Source: Ilex aquifolium
Lineage: Eukaryota; Streptophyta; Magnoliopsida; Aquifoliales; Aquifoliaceae
Assembly: GCA_951799425.1 (NCBI GenBank)
Contig: OX637402.1
Coordinates: forward strand, 18,055,844 to 18,119,843
Reading direction: 5' to 3'
DNA: 64,000 nucleotides
How positions within the stretch are numbered: the stretch's first letter is position 1; each line of letters starts with the position of its first letter. This document shows positions 1 through 11,016 of the stretch, piece after piece. Below the pieces are notes generated by a model. The model saw only the letters and a program-made list of their open reading frames with translations, was not told the origin of the DNA and searched no databases. Both the position numbers and the translations under genes were made by a program.

Positions 1-815
1 AAACTATAATTAAAATGTGAGATGACAAGACATTTTCTAATGCAAATATCAATCATAAACAGACAGACAAATGCGATAATGGGAGAAACTATTCTCAAGG
101 AGGTTGATATAGTTCTAAAACAACAGCAATATCATAGTCATGGAAGCCAATGTGGACTAGTTGGAAGACCAAGAAGTAACTTTGAAATCATTTTGAAAGA
201 GAAGTCTTGCTACCCATCTACTCGCATAGTTCTTTGCCTAGTTGACTTTGTCCACTAAGTTGTGTTTGAGTTTGGATTTCATTGTCCCCTTTGTTGTTTG
301 TGGTCAAGTTGAATGTCAATTGTGTTCGAGAGTGGTATATATTTTCTAGGAGAAATGGAGCTGTATCTTTGGCAAATTCACTTTTTCATAACACCAATGC
401 AGTACAACATCACACCCAATCCTTCTCCTTATATAGACTCTCTTCCTGATTTCTAAACCCTGTTTTTCCCCTTTTCCATCCATATAAAAGTAGAATTTTC
501 CATGATAACTACAGATCAAAAGACATCAGAGAGTTTGGATGCACATAATTCTGCTGCTAGTATTTCACAAATCCCAGAATGCATATCCTATTGATGGATC
601 AGTGAAAACTCATACCCCAAGCACTAGGATGTGTTGATTAAAATTCAATAAAGAGATATTCGATAATGGCAATTATATAGTGTTTCTGATATTATTGTTT
701 CATCATATGCAACAATTAAATTGCACAAAAGTCATCACAAAAGAAGTACAATTGGCAAAACTCTAGAAGTACATGATAACAAACATTATGTTAAAATTAG
801 AAAAGAGCTGATTAC
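1..815. other. AT-rich DNA without a recognisable gene
   Basis: I see no gene family here. Short open stretches exist on the plus strand (22-258; about 500-590), but they have no recognisable motif and no consistent splice context. This is the downstream side of the minus-strand IFRD-like fragment. I found no further exons of that family in it. Confidence 0.4.
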
Positions 816-1296
816 TTTTTTTGAGCAAACTGTCGTTGGTAGTTGATGGTAAATCCCTCGATAATCCAAGATAGTGCGCTCTCCCTTTTTGATCCACTGG
901 AAGAAAAAAAAACATTAAAACTCAACTAAAACCAATCTCCACAAATGTACTTTGCTGGCATCCAAAAATTCAAAAAGAAAAAGACAGAAATAACCCATTA
1001 AAGTCTAATTGATTTGATCAAGACAGAATAAACCTTTTCTGAAATAATTCCTCAAGAAGTTCACCCAATGACTTTGCTCTACCATTTCAAATTACAGTAT
1101 CAACATCATTCTCAACATCACCCACACTCATTGGGCGACCAGAAGCTGGAGCAGCAAGGCAACATGTTAATGCATAATTGCATATTTAATACACCTACGT
1201 TCAAGTGGTATTATAAAATCATACAATATGTAGAACAACAAAAGGGTTGAAGGATGAATTGAACTTACGCTTTATCTTCTTCGTCATCTCTAGTCG
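816..1296 (-). pseudogene. IFRD/SAT32-like N-terminal gene fragment
   Basis: Two good exon candidates lie on the minus strand: 1145-1034 (acceptor CTCCAG, donor AAAAG/GTTTATT) and 896-816 (acceptor TTCTTCCAG, donor GTAATC). A weaker upstream piece sits near 1296-1269, ending at a GTAAGTT donor. Joined, they read SGRPMSVGDVENDVD, then SLGELLEELFQK, then GSKRESALSWIIEGFTINYQ. This resembles the start of interferon-related developmental regulator proteins (plant SAT32), where an acidic/serine-rich head is followed by a conserved ...ALFEKRGSTREKAL... helix. An in-frame TGA lies between the acidic part and SLGELLEEL. No ARM-type body or C-terminal domain is visible downstream, so this looks like a truncated or decayed copy. 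The family call comes from memory of the motif and is moderate. Confidence 0.45.
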
Positions 1297-1761
1297 ATGT
1301 ACTAATAATCTTTATATTCAAACAAGATTCATATAAATAAAATATAAAATCTATATAATAATCAAATAATACTGATATCAATTATGAACTCAAGCAAAAA
1401 AAAATACCCACTTCAAAAAAACTATGGATATCCCAAAAAAAAAGAAACTTCGAACTCCCTGAGCTATCTGATGGCCGCCAAATCAAAGATCTTGAACTTT
1501 TACTTTCCCAGTAATCAACTCCAGTCGGACAGTGTATTGCTTGTTGCTGTACTAACAATCTCTATATTTAAACAAGAACCCAATCAATATAATATGAAAC
1601 CCATATGAAAAAAAAAACAATTTTAAATAAACCCACATGATCAATATATGAATTGAAGAACGAGTAATGAGAAATACCTCTAAGCAAAGAGGAATTGTCA
1701 ATTGGGGTTAGATTTTATGCCTAGATTTTGCAGCACTGGGTACTAGATGAGGAGTCTTTAC

Positions 1762-1840
1762 ATAGTGGGTTTTGGATTTGGAAAGCACGTATTATAAGTT
1801 GGATAGAATTGGAGTGAGAGTGAGCTTCCATTACTGCCAT
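1762..1840 (-). other. possible short 5' coding exon
   Basis: A minus-strand ATG at 1840 opens a frame beginning MAVMEAHSHSNSIQLIIRAF, running to a possible donor (GTAAAG) at 1761. It could be the first exon of a gene whose later parts are decayed, or chance. A second exon-like stretch at about 1549-1500 follows a pyrimidine-poor TTAGTACAG and reads QYTVRLELITGKVKVQDL before a stop. I do not recognise either. Confidence 0.2.
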
Positions 1841-1849
1841 CGGAAGTTC

Positions 1850-2740
1850 TATCCCTGCTGGGTTTGTCTTCCGTATTTGGAAATTACCAAAATCGAACGT
1901 TAGGTCTCCGAATTCGCGCCGACTTCAGGTTTTAAAGTCAGATTGTGCCCATTTGCAAATGAGGGGTGAAATGAAATTTTAAACCTCAAAATGATTTTAA
2001 AAATTTTAGTTTATATCATTAAAGATTAATTTTTTTAATATTATACCCTTAATATCAAAAAATAATCATAATATGACCGTCAAACTAAATTTTGTTGTTT
2101 TTTTGTTTCGTGCAGCAAGATTTGAAAAATACAATAGCAGAAGTTAATGATCCTCCTTTTAAATTTTATTATTGGTCTATTTTTACAAAACTAAGTCCAT
2201 CTAAGTCGTCGGGTTTTTTTTTTCCCGATTATTTTTGGTTAAAAATAACATGTTTTTGGTAATTTTGAGATTTTAAGAATGATAACAGAATCCTAATCAA
2301 TTTTAATAACCAATATGTGTTCATTATATCAGTAAAGTTTTATTGCCTCTGTTCAAAATTAAATAAGAAAATAGATGACGAGGTTTGGAGTCATATTTAG
2401 ACTCAATAACCTAGCTCAGGTCATATTGTAAAAAAAATAAAAATAAAATAAAAAAATCTAGATACATGACCTATTCGGCAGGCATTGCAATGGTGTTTCG
2501 TCGCTCATCGACAAGAAAAATTGGGCTTGTTTGGTTTACATATCAAAAAACAGTATTCGAAAATAGTTTTTGAGAATAGTTTTAAGAAAGTGTTTTTGAA
2601 AATTTTAGATTACAAAACTTGTTTGGTTATATATTTTTGAAAATAGTTTTAAAAAACAAAAAAATTGTAAAATCTATTTGGACAATAATTCACAAAACTC
2701 ACAATTCCCATCTCTCTCTTTCTTTCCCTTTCTTTCTGTC
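1850..2740. other. AT-rich intergenic DNA
   Basis: No gene is seen. A stretch at about 2520-2670 repeats phrases of the type TTGTTTGGTT and TTTTTGAAAATAGTTTT. Such wording is common in plant miniature transposons, but I could not define both ends. Confidence 0.4.
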
Positions 2741-2746
2741 TCCACA

Positions 2747-2862
2747 AAACACACACACACACACAGACGCAGACGCATACACACACACAGATGCACACAC
2801 ACAGAGATCTGTGTAGATTTGAAGCTTCAGTTGTTGCAAGCGAGAGAGAGAGAGAGAGAGCA
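2747..2862. repeat. CA and GA microsatellites
   Basis: An interrupted (CA)n tract runs from about 2747 to 2804 and a (GA)n tract from 2842 to 2860, separated by about 38 bp. Open reading frames across these tracts on both strands are low-complexity artefacts. Confidence 0.9.
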
Positions 2863-2865
2863 AAA

Positions 2866-3202
2866 TTGTTTGGTTTGGCAAAACTATACCAAAATGAGCT
2901 TTCATCGTATGGTTACTTGTCAGAGGAAAGTTGGCCACTAGGGATAGAATGATGGCATATGCTAAACAAGTTCAACACTAACTGAATGGTATTCAAAGAA
3001 CCTATGGGACAGAATTCTGGTAATCAGCTACAACCTAAGCAATGACTTTCCTTTTAGAGAAATCTGTTCACAAAATAGGAAAAATCAGCTTTTGCTCATT
3101 AAAGGACCATCAAACAATAGCTTTTGCTCATGTAAATTGCAGATAGAATTCAAAAACCATTTAAAACAGAAATATTTTTGACTAATGAAAAATTTACGTA
3201 CC
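2866..3202. other. no recognisable gene
   Basis: This lies 3' of the minus-strand exons that end near 3203. It may hold the 3' end of that locus, but no coding exon or repeat could be defined. Confidence 0.3.
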
Positions 3203-5140
3203 ACTTATCTTGTAATCGTTCTTGTAAGCCCATTGCATAGATTTCCTTTTGCAGCACTGAAATAATTCCAGGAAAAATCGTTGATATGATTGGCTCAACG
3301 TCATATTCTCTCATTTCTTTACCCTAGAACAACAAATAATAATAATTATTGGACCGAAATAAATGTTGTATGAAGCAAAGGTATAACTTTCTTTATCCGA
3401 GTAGTCACCATCATGAGCTCCCACTGCTCTGGTGTATCAGATAAGATCAGAGAATGTGTCCTGATATGCCTGTCTAGTATATATAGGGTGATAATACACT
3501 TTGCGGAGTGGACCGGTCTTGGGAACCCGTTGCCTCCAGTTATAGGGCAAGGTTACGTTTCCTAACATTGGCAAGAAACGTTTGTGCCAATCTACATGAG
3601 AAAAAAAACCCCGGCGCTCCCAAAAACTTCGTATAACATTTATTCTACAGTCATTTGACCATAAACTGCAATAATTAAATATTATATGACCAACCTTCCT
3701 GCAATACAAGATAAGACATTAAGAAGTATCCAATTAAACACACTACCAGTCAAAAATAAAATGGGTTATTTACCCCCAATTTTCCAACAACTGAGTGAGA
3801 TCTTCAATGTCTACTGACTTTTGAATACATGTGTAGACATAGTTGATTAGATTCCTTAGTGAGATGTAATCCTTGTGCATTAGCTTCTTCAATTTGATAT
3901 CGTTGTCATTATGCGATGCTGTCCACATAAAAACCCCCAAGTATCCTCGACCATAACAATTTGGTCAATTTGAAAACCGTTCATAGCTCTGCGCTTTGCA
4001 TGTACATCCTCCAAAAATCTTAAGATATCATTGTATATATATAAAACATCAATTATTTTACAAAATAGGTAGTACTATGGACGAAAAAAAAACTTGGAGA
4101 TAATTGAAGTCTAACCAAAAAATATTTTGCATCTCGAGAGGTACATATGGTTGAAGGCTAGTGAAGTCTTTAACTGTTCGATACCAATACGAATCAAGTC
4201 CTCCACATTCTCGTATTTTTTTGTTGATATATTTGGTCAGTGTTTCAGAATAGCTCTCACAAATGAGGGTGAAAGGACGATGACTCTGGTTATTAATGTA
4301 GACATGATACACTTTCAGCATATTTGGATGAACCATCTCTGTTGTAGACTTCCAAGTCAGATGGTTCATCCAAACATGCTGAAAGTGTACCACGCCTACA
4401 TTAATAACCAGAGTCATCGTGCTTTCACCCTCATTTGTGAGAGCTATTCTGAAATACTGGCCGAATATATCAACAAAAAAATACGAGAATGTGGAGGTCT
4501 TGATTCTTATTGGTATCGAACAGTTAAAGACTTCACTAGCCTTCAACCATATGTACCTCTCAAGATGCAAAATATTTTTTGGTTAGACTTCAATTATCTT
4601 CAAGTTTTTTTTTTTGTCCATAGTACTACCTATTTTGTAAAATAATTGATGTTTTATATATACAGTGATATCTTAAGATTTTTGGAGGATGTACATGTAA
4701 AGCGCAGAGCTATGAACTGCTTTCAAATTGACCAAATTGTTATGGTCGAGGATACCCCCAACAATTTGGTCAAATACAAGAATGTGGTTATCCCATCGCT
4801 TTCAAATTCCTCCAAATTGGTGCATCCATACCTAAGTGAGGCATCTACCATATGTGGGAAGTCATCAATTCCTGCCAGCAAAATAAGAAAACAATTTGAG
4901 AAAAAGAACCCCTAAAATAGCTCTAATTTGAAAAATAAAATGTTTACTTACCATTTTGAAATCAATCCCTTGCAAACAGAAAACAAAAAAAAAATAGTAA
5001 TCACCATCACAAAATGTATATGGGGTGATATAATTGATTGCTTTTAAGCGTACATGACCATCAATCGAAGTGTACAAAGTAGATAGACCAAACGATAAAA
5101 CACTATTGAAAAAATCCATGTTAGAAGTCCATATTTTCAT
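3203..5140 (-). pseudogene. unidentified multi-exon locus, rearranged
   Basis: Several minus-strand stretches look like exons with good splice sites, but I do not recognise the protein. About 5140-4990 reads MDFFNSVLSFGLSTLYTSID. Minus-strand 3941-4338, the left palindrome arm, includes NVEDLIRIGIEQLKTSLAF. About 3935-3775 includes LKKLMHKDYISLRNLINYVY and then VDIEDLTQLLENWG before a GTAAATA donor. About 3440-3380 reads SDTPEQWELMMVTTRIKK. At 3332-3203 an exon follows TTGTTCTAG, reads GKEMREYDVEPIISTIFPGI and ends at GTACGTA. Segments are out of frame or contain stops, and the middle is an inverted duplication, so a normal product is unlikely. The intact ancestral gene may be elsewhere in the genome. 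The spliced leader-like sequence in the tandem array at 5741-9740 lies upstream on the same strand. Confidence 0.4.
3941..4756. repeat. large inverted repeat (palindrome)
   Basis: Left arm 3941-4338 and right arm 4359-4756 are reverse complements across about 398 bp, with a 20 nt spacer (4339-4358, CTGTTGTAGACTTCCAAGTC). I count roughly 18 substitutions plus two tiny indels, so the arms are about 95% alike. Similarity stops abruptly at both outer ends, and flanking exon-like sequence continues only on the left side. No terminal inverted repeat signature or target duplication of a known transposon is evident, so this looks like inverted duplication of an internal gene segment. A minus- or plus-strand transcript would fold into a very long hairpin. 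Near-identical reading frames on both strands (minus 4570-4058, plus 4127-4645) are a by-product of this symmetry. Confidence 0.95.
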
Positions 5141-5149
5141 TAAAATGGA

Positions 5150-5740
5150 AGATTGATCTACACGATATGTAATTTTTTAAGTATTAAATTCAAATAGGAC
5201 TCAAAAAAAAAAAAAATTCAAGTTTGTTCATGCATCATATGAAATACGTTGGCTATCAACAAAACATGTAAATCAAAAGTTTTTTGGCTTTATCCACATT
5301 CAAGAGATTTTGCATGACCAACAGCCGCTAGAGAAGAAAACTACATAGAATTATCACATGAACAATGGGATCAATCAAATATTTCAAATAACTATAATCA
5401 ACCAGTTTGGATTCTAGAGAACAGAATGCATGTAGTATTCACTTCAAAGAAAAACATGAATCTGTGAAATATGACATAATAACCCAAGTTCTAGGCGAGA
5501 GTCATAATTCTTCTATTTTTGTTCTTTTTGTTTTTCTAAATTTCATATGCTAGCAAATCAAGATTCAAGGCTACATAAACCAATATTTCCAACCCTAAAG
5601 TTCAAGCTTATAATTCATCCTTTTCCTCCAACAAATATTTAATTCTAGCAACGTAAAAACCCACAAAATCTAGGGTCTTATTCCTGGCCGGATGGCCTAC
5701 TTTACAACAAAAATAGCCGCTAAACAACCACCAAATTATG
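5150..5740. other. AT-rich DNA between gene remnant and tandem array
   Basis: No gene is seen. By position it would be intronic if the leader in the tandem array belongs to the minus-strand locus at 3203-5140. Confidence 0.3.
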
Positions 5741-8700
5741 CCTTCAATATATTTGTTTTTACAAATAATTTTGACATGTTATCTTACATTAATAAGTGAG
5801 GGACCCATATTGCATTAAACAACAATATGTTTACTATTTTTTTTTTAAAAAAGCCATGTGTTTCCTAAAAACAAAAACTACAAAAAAGTCCAAATATTTT
5901 TTATTGATAAAGAACAGTTACAATACCAAAAGGGGCCTAAGGCCAAAATTAGAACTTGTCTAACTAGATATTGTTTAAAACATATAACTAATAGTCAAGT
6001 TCTTTCAATACACGCATATACTTGATGCCTCTTTTGTATTTTGGTACAATTTCGTTTTTTTTTGGAATTTGAAAGCAATTTTGACATACTCAAAAATGTA
6101 ATGTTGCATCAAAATTGTGACAAACAATGCTGCTTTATTTAATTAGTTCCTTTTCTATTTACCTTAGTTTCCAAACGGATCAATAGTAATTTGAGAACCT
6201 AAAATACTGATATTACAAAAATAAATAATAAATAAACTAAGAATAAAAATCAAAATTATAAATCAAAAAGCTAAAAACCAAATATGTAAACATATCTTGT
6301 AACTTTTGTAATCATTAATTTTTGTTTCAATCCATACTATAACTTAAAATGACACACCGTGCAACACGTACAAGGCACGATAAACGACTAATAAAAAAAC
6401 AAGTGTTATCGTATTAGTTAGTCAACAAAAATTAGTGATTTATATTAGATAGGTGAAATATATTAGTAACATAAATATACACACATGAACCTTCAATGTC
6501 AACATAACATGAATAAAGCATAAAAAATAAACATTAAAATTATAGCTCAAAAAGGTTTATGGATATGTACCTGTGCAGCAACTAGTGCAAGACCAAAAAA
6601 AAGACACAATAAAAAGGTTTTCTTCCTTTCACAACCAGAAAAGTAAATCACATTCTTCAATTACTGACCTACAACATCAAAGGAAGAAAGAGTTTATTTA
6701 GGGGATCTACAACGTGAAAGCAATCAACTGGCAGATAATCGTTTTATTACTAATAAAACGTGACAGCGGTTCCACTATGTGGAAACTTACAAGATCTTCA
6801 GTAAAATCCAAGCATTGGACCTCTAAATGATGGAGCCAAACTAATGAGATTAAATTTCCTCTTCCTAAGGATGTAACCAGACTGAGGAACTTAGACTTGG
6901 TTCAGGACTAGCTTCTAATGGCAACCACTATCTGGGGGCAGTGACGATGGCCAACGGTGGTGGGGAGGGGAGGAAGTGGGGTGGAAGCGCTTGGATTCGG
7001 GGAGACGATGAAGGGGGTAAGTTGTGCAAGGGATATGGGGGGTTGTAGGTCGTTGGTTGTGCAAGAGGGTGAAAGCAGAGAGAGAAGAGATGGGGAGACG
7101 GAAGAGTCTGTAGGCAGGAGAGAAAAACCCTAATTTTGTGAGCTAATTTTTTAGTGGAGAGAAAAACGTTAATTTGTTGTTCTAATTTATTATCATAGTT
7201 AAATTAATAATAAATAAAATTTATTATTTTTTAACTCTTATAATAAATTATGTGAGAATAGTATTACTAACACAATAAAGATGGACGGGAAAGGATTTTA
7301 TGGCTAAAAAAAAATTAAATTTAGATCAACATTTGTATTTTTGTATTTTTATTTTATTTCTCGAGAACTATTATCTTCTCATTAGTCTTTTCATGCTATA
7401 AATTCATTTTTAACTTCTGTATTTTCTGCCAGTAAACAAAGTGGGTTATTCTATCTTTGACACAAATGATATATTTTCTATTCGTAGAATGCAAAGCTTC
7501 GCATTGTTTAATGGAAAAATGGATTCAAATTCCCTTCAATATATTTGTTTTTACAAATAATTTTGGCATGTTATCTTACATTAATAAGTGAGGGACCCAT
7601 ATTGCATTAAACAACAATATGTTTACTATTTTTTAAGAAAATAAGCCACTGTGTTTCCTAAAAACAAAAACTACAAAAAAGTCCAAATATATTTTTTTTT
7701 TGATAAAGAACAGTTACAATACCAAAAGGGGCCTAAGGCCAAAATTAGAACTTGTCTAACTAGATATTGTTTAAAGCATATATCTAATAGTCAAGTTCTT
7801 TCAATACACACATATACTTGATGCCTCTTTTGTATTTTGGTACAATTTCGTTCTTTTTGGAATTTGAAAGCAATTTTGACATACTCAATAATGTAATGTT
7901 GCATAAAAATTGTGACAAACAATGCTACTTTATTTAATTAGTTCCTTTTCTATTTACCTTAGTTTCCAAATGGATCAATAGTAATTTGGAGAACCTAAAA
8001 TACTGATATTACAAAAATAAATAATAAATAAACTAAGAATAAAAATCAAAATTATAAATCAAAAAGCTAAAAGCTAAAAGCCAAATATGTAAACATATCT
8101 TGTAAGTTTTATAATCATTAATTTTTGTTTCAATCCATGCTATAACTTGAAATGACACACAGTGCAATACGTACAAGGCACCACAAACGACTAATAAAAA
8201 AACAAGTGTTATCGTATTAGTTAGTCAACAAAAATTAGTGGTTTATATTAGATAGGTGAGATATATTAGTAACATAAATATACACACATGAACCTTCAAC
8301 GTCAACATAACATGAATAAAGCATAAAAAATAAACATTAAAATTATAGCTCAAAGAGGTTTATGGATACATACCTGTGCAGCAACTAGTGCAAGATAAAA
8401 AAAAAGACACAATAAAAAAGTTTTCTTCCTTTCACAACCAGAAAAGTTAATCACATTCTTCAATTACTGACCTGCAACATCAAAGGAAGGAAGAGTTTAT
8501 TTAGGGGATCTACAACGTGAAAGCAATCAACTGGCAGATAATTGTTTTATTACTAATAAAACGTGACAACGGTTCCACTATGTGGAAACTTACAAGATCT
8601 TCAGTAAAATCCAAGCATTAGACCTCTAAATGATGGAGCCAAACTAATGGGATTAAATTTCCTCTTCCTAAGGATGTAACCAGACTGATGAACTTAGACT

Positions 8701-9740
8701 TGGTTCAGGACTAGCTTCTAATGGCAACTACTATCTGGGGGTAGTGACGAGGGCCAACGGTGGTGGGGAGGGAAGGAAGTGGGGTGGAAGCACTTGGATT
8801 CAGGGAGACGATGAAGGGGGTATGCTGTGCAAGGGATATGGGGATGTAGGTCATTGGTTGTGCGAGAGGGTGAAAGCAGAGAGAGAGGAGATGGGGAGAC
8901 GGAAGAGTCTGAAGGCAGGAGAGAAAAGCCCTAATTTTGTGAGCTAATTTTTTAGTGGAGAGAAAAACGTTAATTTGTTGTTCTAATTTATTATCACAGT
9001 TAAATTAATAATAAATAAAATTTATTATTTTTTAACTCTTATAACAAATTATGTGAGAATAGTATTACTTACACAATAAAGATGGGCGGAAAAGGATTTT
9101 ATGGCAAAAAAAAATTTAAATTTAGATCAACATTTGTATTTTTGTTTTTTTATTTTATTTCTCGAGAACTATTATCTTCTCATTGGTCTTTTCATGCTAT
9201 AAATTCATTTTTAACTTCTGTATTTTCTACCAGTAAATAAGTGAAAGTGAATTATTCTATCTTTGACACAAATGATATATTTTATATTTGTAGAATGCAA
9301 AGCTTCACATTGTTTAATGGAAAAATGGATTCAAATTCCCTTCGATATATATTTTTTATAAATTAGTTTGACAAGTTATCTTGTATTAATAAATATGGGA
9401 CCCATATTGCATTAAAAAAAATAATATGTTTAGTATTTTTTATGAAAATAAGCCACATGTTTCTTGAAAACAAAAACTAAAAAAAAGTATCAAATATATT
9501 TTGTATTAACAAAAACTAATTTTTTTTTTTATAAAAAGAACAGTTACAATACCAAAAAGGATCTAAGGCCAAAATTGGAACTTATCTAACTAGATATTGT
9601 ATAAAGCATATAATTAATAGTCAAGTCCTTTCAATACACGCATATACTTGATGCCTCTTTTGCATTTTGTTACAATTTCGTCCCTTTTGGAATTTGAAAG
9701 TAATGTTGTCATACTCAATAACGTAATGTTGCATAAAATT
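5741..9740. repeat. ~1.8 kb tandem repeat, 2.2 copies
   Basis: Unit 1 starts at 5741 (CCTTCAATATATTTG), unit 2 at 7533 (offset 1792) and a partial unit 3 at 9339 (offset about 1806). Unit 3 ends near 9740, after about 400 bp. Units 1 and 2 are nearly identical throughout, with scattered substitutions and small A/T indels. Unit 3 is visibly more diverged. Each full unit carries an AT-rich part followed by a GC-richer part (6940-7140; 8740-8945) with a GGTGGGGAGG-type purine run. A plus-strand open frame at 8744-8947 in unit 2 is broken in unit 1 and is not convincing as a gene. Confidence 0.92.
6571..7147 (-). other. spliced 5'-leader-like sequence in tandem unit 1
   Basis: On the minus strand a pyrimidine-rich leader (about 7147-6791, starting near AATTAGGGTTTTTCTCTCC) ends at AAGATCTT/GTAAGTTTCC. 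A second exon-like block, 6668-6571, lies between TTGTAG and CACAG/GTACATATCC. Unit 2 has the same arrangement (leader to 8594; next block with acceptor GCAG and donor GTATGTATCC). The splice signals are thus kept in both copies, or simply not yet lost. It looks like the promoter/5' UTR region of a minus-strand gene, possibly the locus at 3203-5140. No long coding frame is present. Confidence 0.35.
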
Positions 9741-9861
9741 GATATTATTTAAATTTTTTATCGATTTTTACTTATTAAATTGATATTATTTATTGAATCA
9801 ATGGGCCCTATTAATTTTTTTGTAGTCTAACCACTAATATTCATTTAGTAAATAAAATTTA

Positions 9862-10046
9862 GGAAAAATTTCATCTACACCCCATGAGAATTAACACAAT
9901 ATTAGAGATACAGAGAGTGGTCAATTTAACCGACCTCTCACTAACGATTTAAGTCTAAATTCAATGACTCCCACTCTCGATTCTGAAATTTTACTGTCAC
10001 GCTTGAATTTAGACCTAACTACAGTGGGTGTAGATGAAATTTTTCC
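9862..10046. mobile_element. MULE-type MITE with 9 bp target duplication
   Basis: This is a 185 bp element. Its left terminus GGAAAAATTTCATCTACACC is mirrored at the right end (GGGTGTAGATGAAATTTTTCC). The 9 bp TAAAATTTA flanks both sides (9853-9861 and 10047-10055). A 9 bp duplication is typical of Mutator-like elements. The terminal sequence closely matches the ends of the Pack-MULE at 61203-62797, so both probably depend on the same transposase family. Confidence 0.85.
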
Positions 10047-10229
10047 TAAAATTTATTGAGCTTTTTAACATTTTTAATACCATACGAAAATAATTGTCCT
10101 TAATTTTTTATATTAATTCGAGTTATTTGTAATTATTAATTATTAAAATTAATAAAATAAATTAATAAAAAAATTCAACCAGTCAAGTTGTGATTAGATG
10201 AACTAAAAAATAAAATATCAAAAAAAGAT

Positions 10230-10781
10230 TGAGTTAATTGCACCGGAGGTCTCCAAAGTATAGGGTTTGTCTCACTTTGATCTCCAATGTTTCAATTGCA
10301 TCATTTTAATCCCTGAAGTATTTAATATATTTCTATATGATCTCTCAAGTAGACAGTGTCCAGATTGCTAACAATTTTTTATCATAAACTTGTGAAGTGA
10401 TACTTAAATATGGACAAAAAAATAATTTGGATAGCTCTTGATCAATTTTTTACTCAAATTTTGGTAAAATAGCTACCTAAATTACACAATTTTGATCATT
10501 AGCTATCTAAATTTTTGTCAAAAGTTACCCATATTACACTTTTTTTTTTTGTCAAAAGCTACCCATATTACACATTTTTTATCAAAATTATTTTTTGTCC
10601 ATATTTAAGTATTACGTGACAAATTTATGATAAAAAATCGTTAGCAATATGGACGTTGTCTGTTTGAAGGATCATATAGAAACATATTCAATACTTCAGG
10701 GATCAAAATTATGCATTTGAAACATTAAGGATCAAAATGAGACAAACTCTATATTTTTTAGACCTCTAGGGTAATTAACCC
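10230..10781. mobile_element. long-TIR non-autonomous element (MULE-like)
   Basis: Long terminal inverted repeats of roughly 200 bp begin with GAGTTAATTGCACCGGAGGT on the left and are mirrored by ...GGGTAATTAACCC on the right. AAAAAGAT flanks both ends (10222-10229 and 10782-10789), with the ninth base differing. There is no coding sequence. The same repeat family occurs at 35744-36525 inside the GGAT gene. Confidence 0.75.
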
Positions 10782-11016
10782 AAAAAGATATTCGCATACC
10801 CAAATTTAACCCTATGTAGACGAACAAAACAAGTCAGCTCCTTATCCATTAGAAAGTGCAATTGCAGGCATCATCTGTTAAGCAACGTGAAGGCTTTTTA
10901 TCAGCTTTTCCGTGATACGGGCTGCTAACCCCAGTCTAGCACTGACCTCGTACCATGATGAAATTTATTAAATTTATATTCAGCTTATTAATAATATTGC
11001 TCACACAAAAATTTAT

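Noticed and set aside
2619..2941. Overlapping frames across the CA/GA microsatellites
   Set aside because: Thr-His and Arg-Glu runs are microsatellite translations.
4058..4645. Two overlapping ~170-codon frames on opposite strands with nearly the same protein
   Set aside because: They arise because the palindrome repeats the same sequence in both orientations; they run through the loop and show no start context or family features.
8744..8947. 67-codon frame in tandem unit 2
   Set aside because: The equivalent frame in unit 1 is broken, and the sequence reads better as a minus-strand leader.
5741..9740. Possible CRISPR-like or centromeric satellite array
   Set aside because: The unit is ~1.8 kb, only 2.2 copies, with no short spaced repeats; it is a local tandem duplication.
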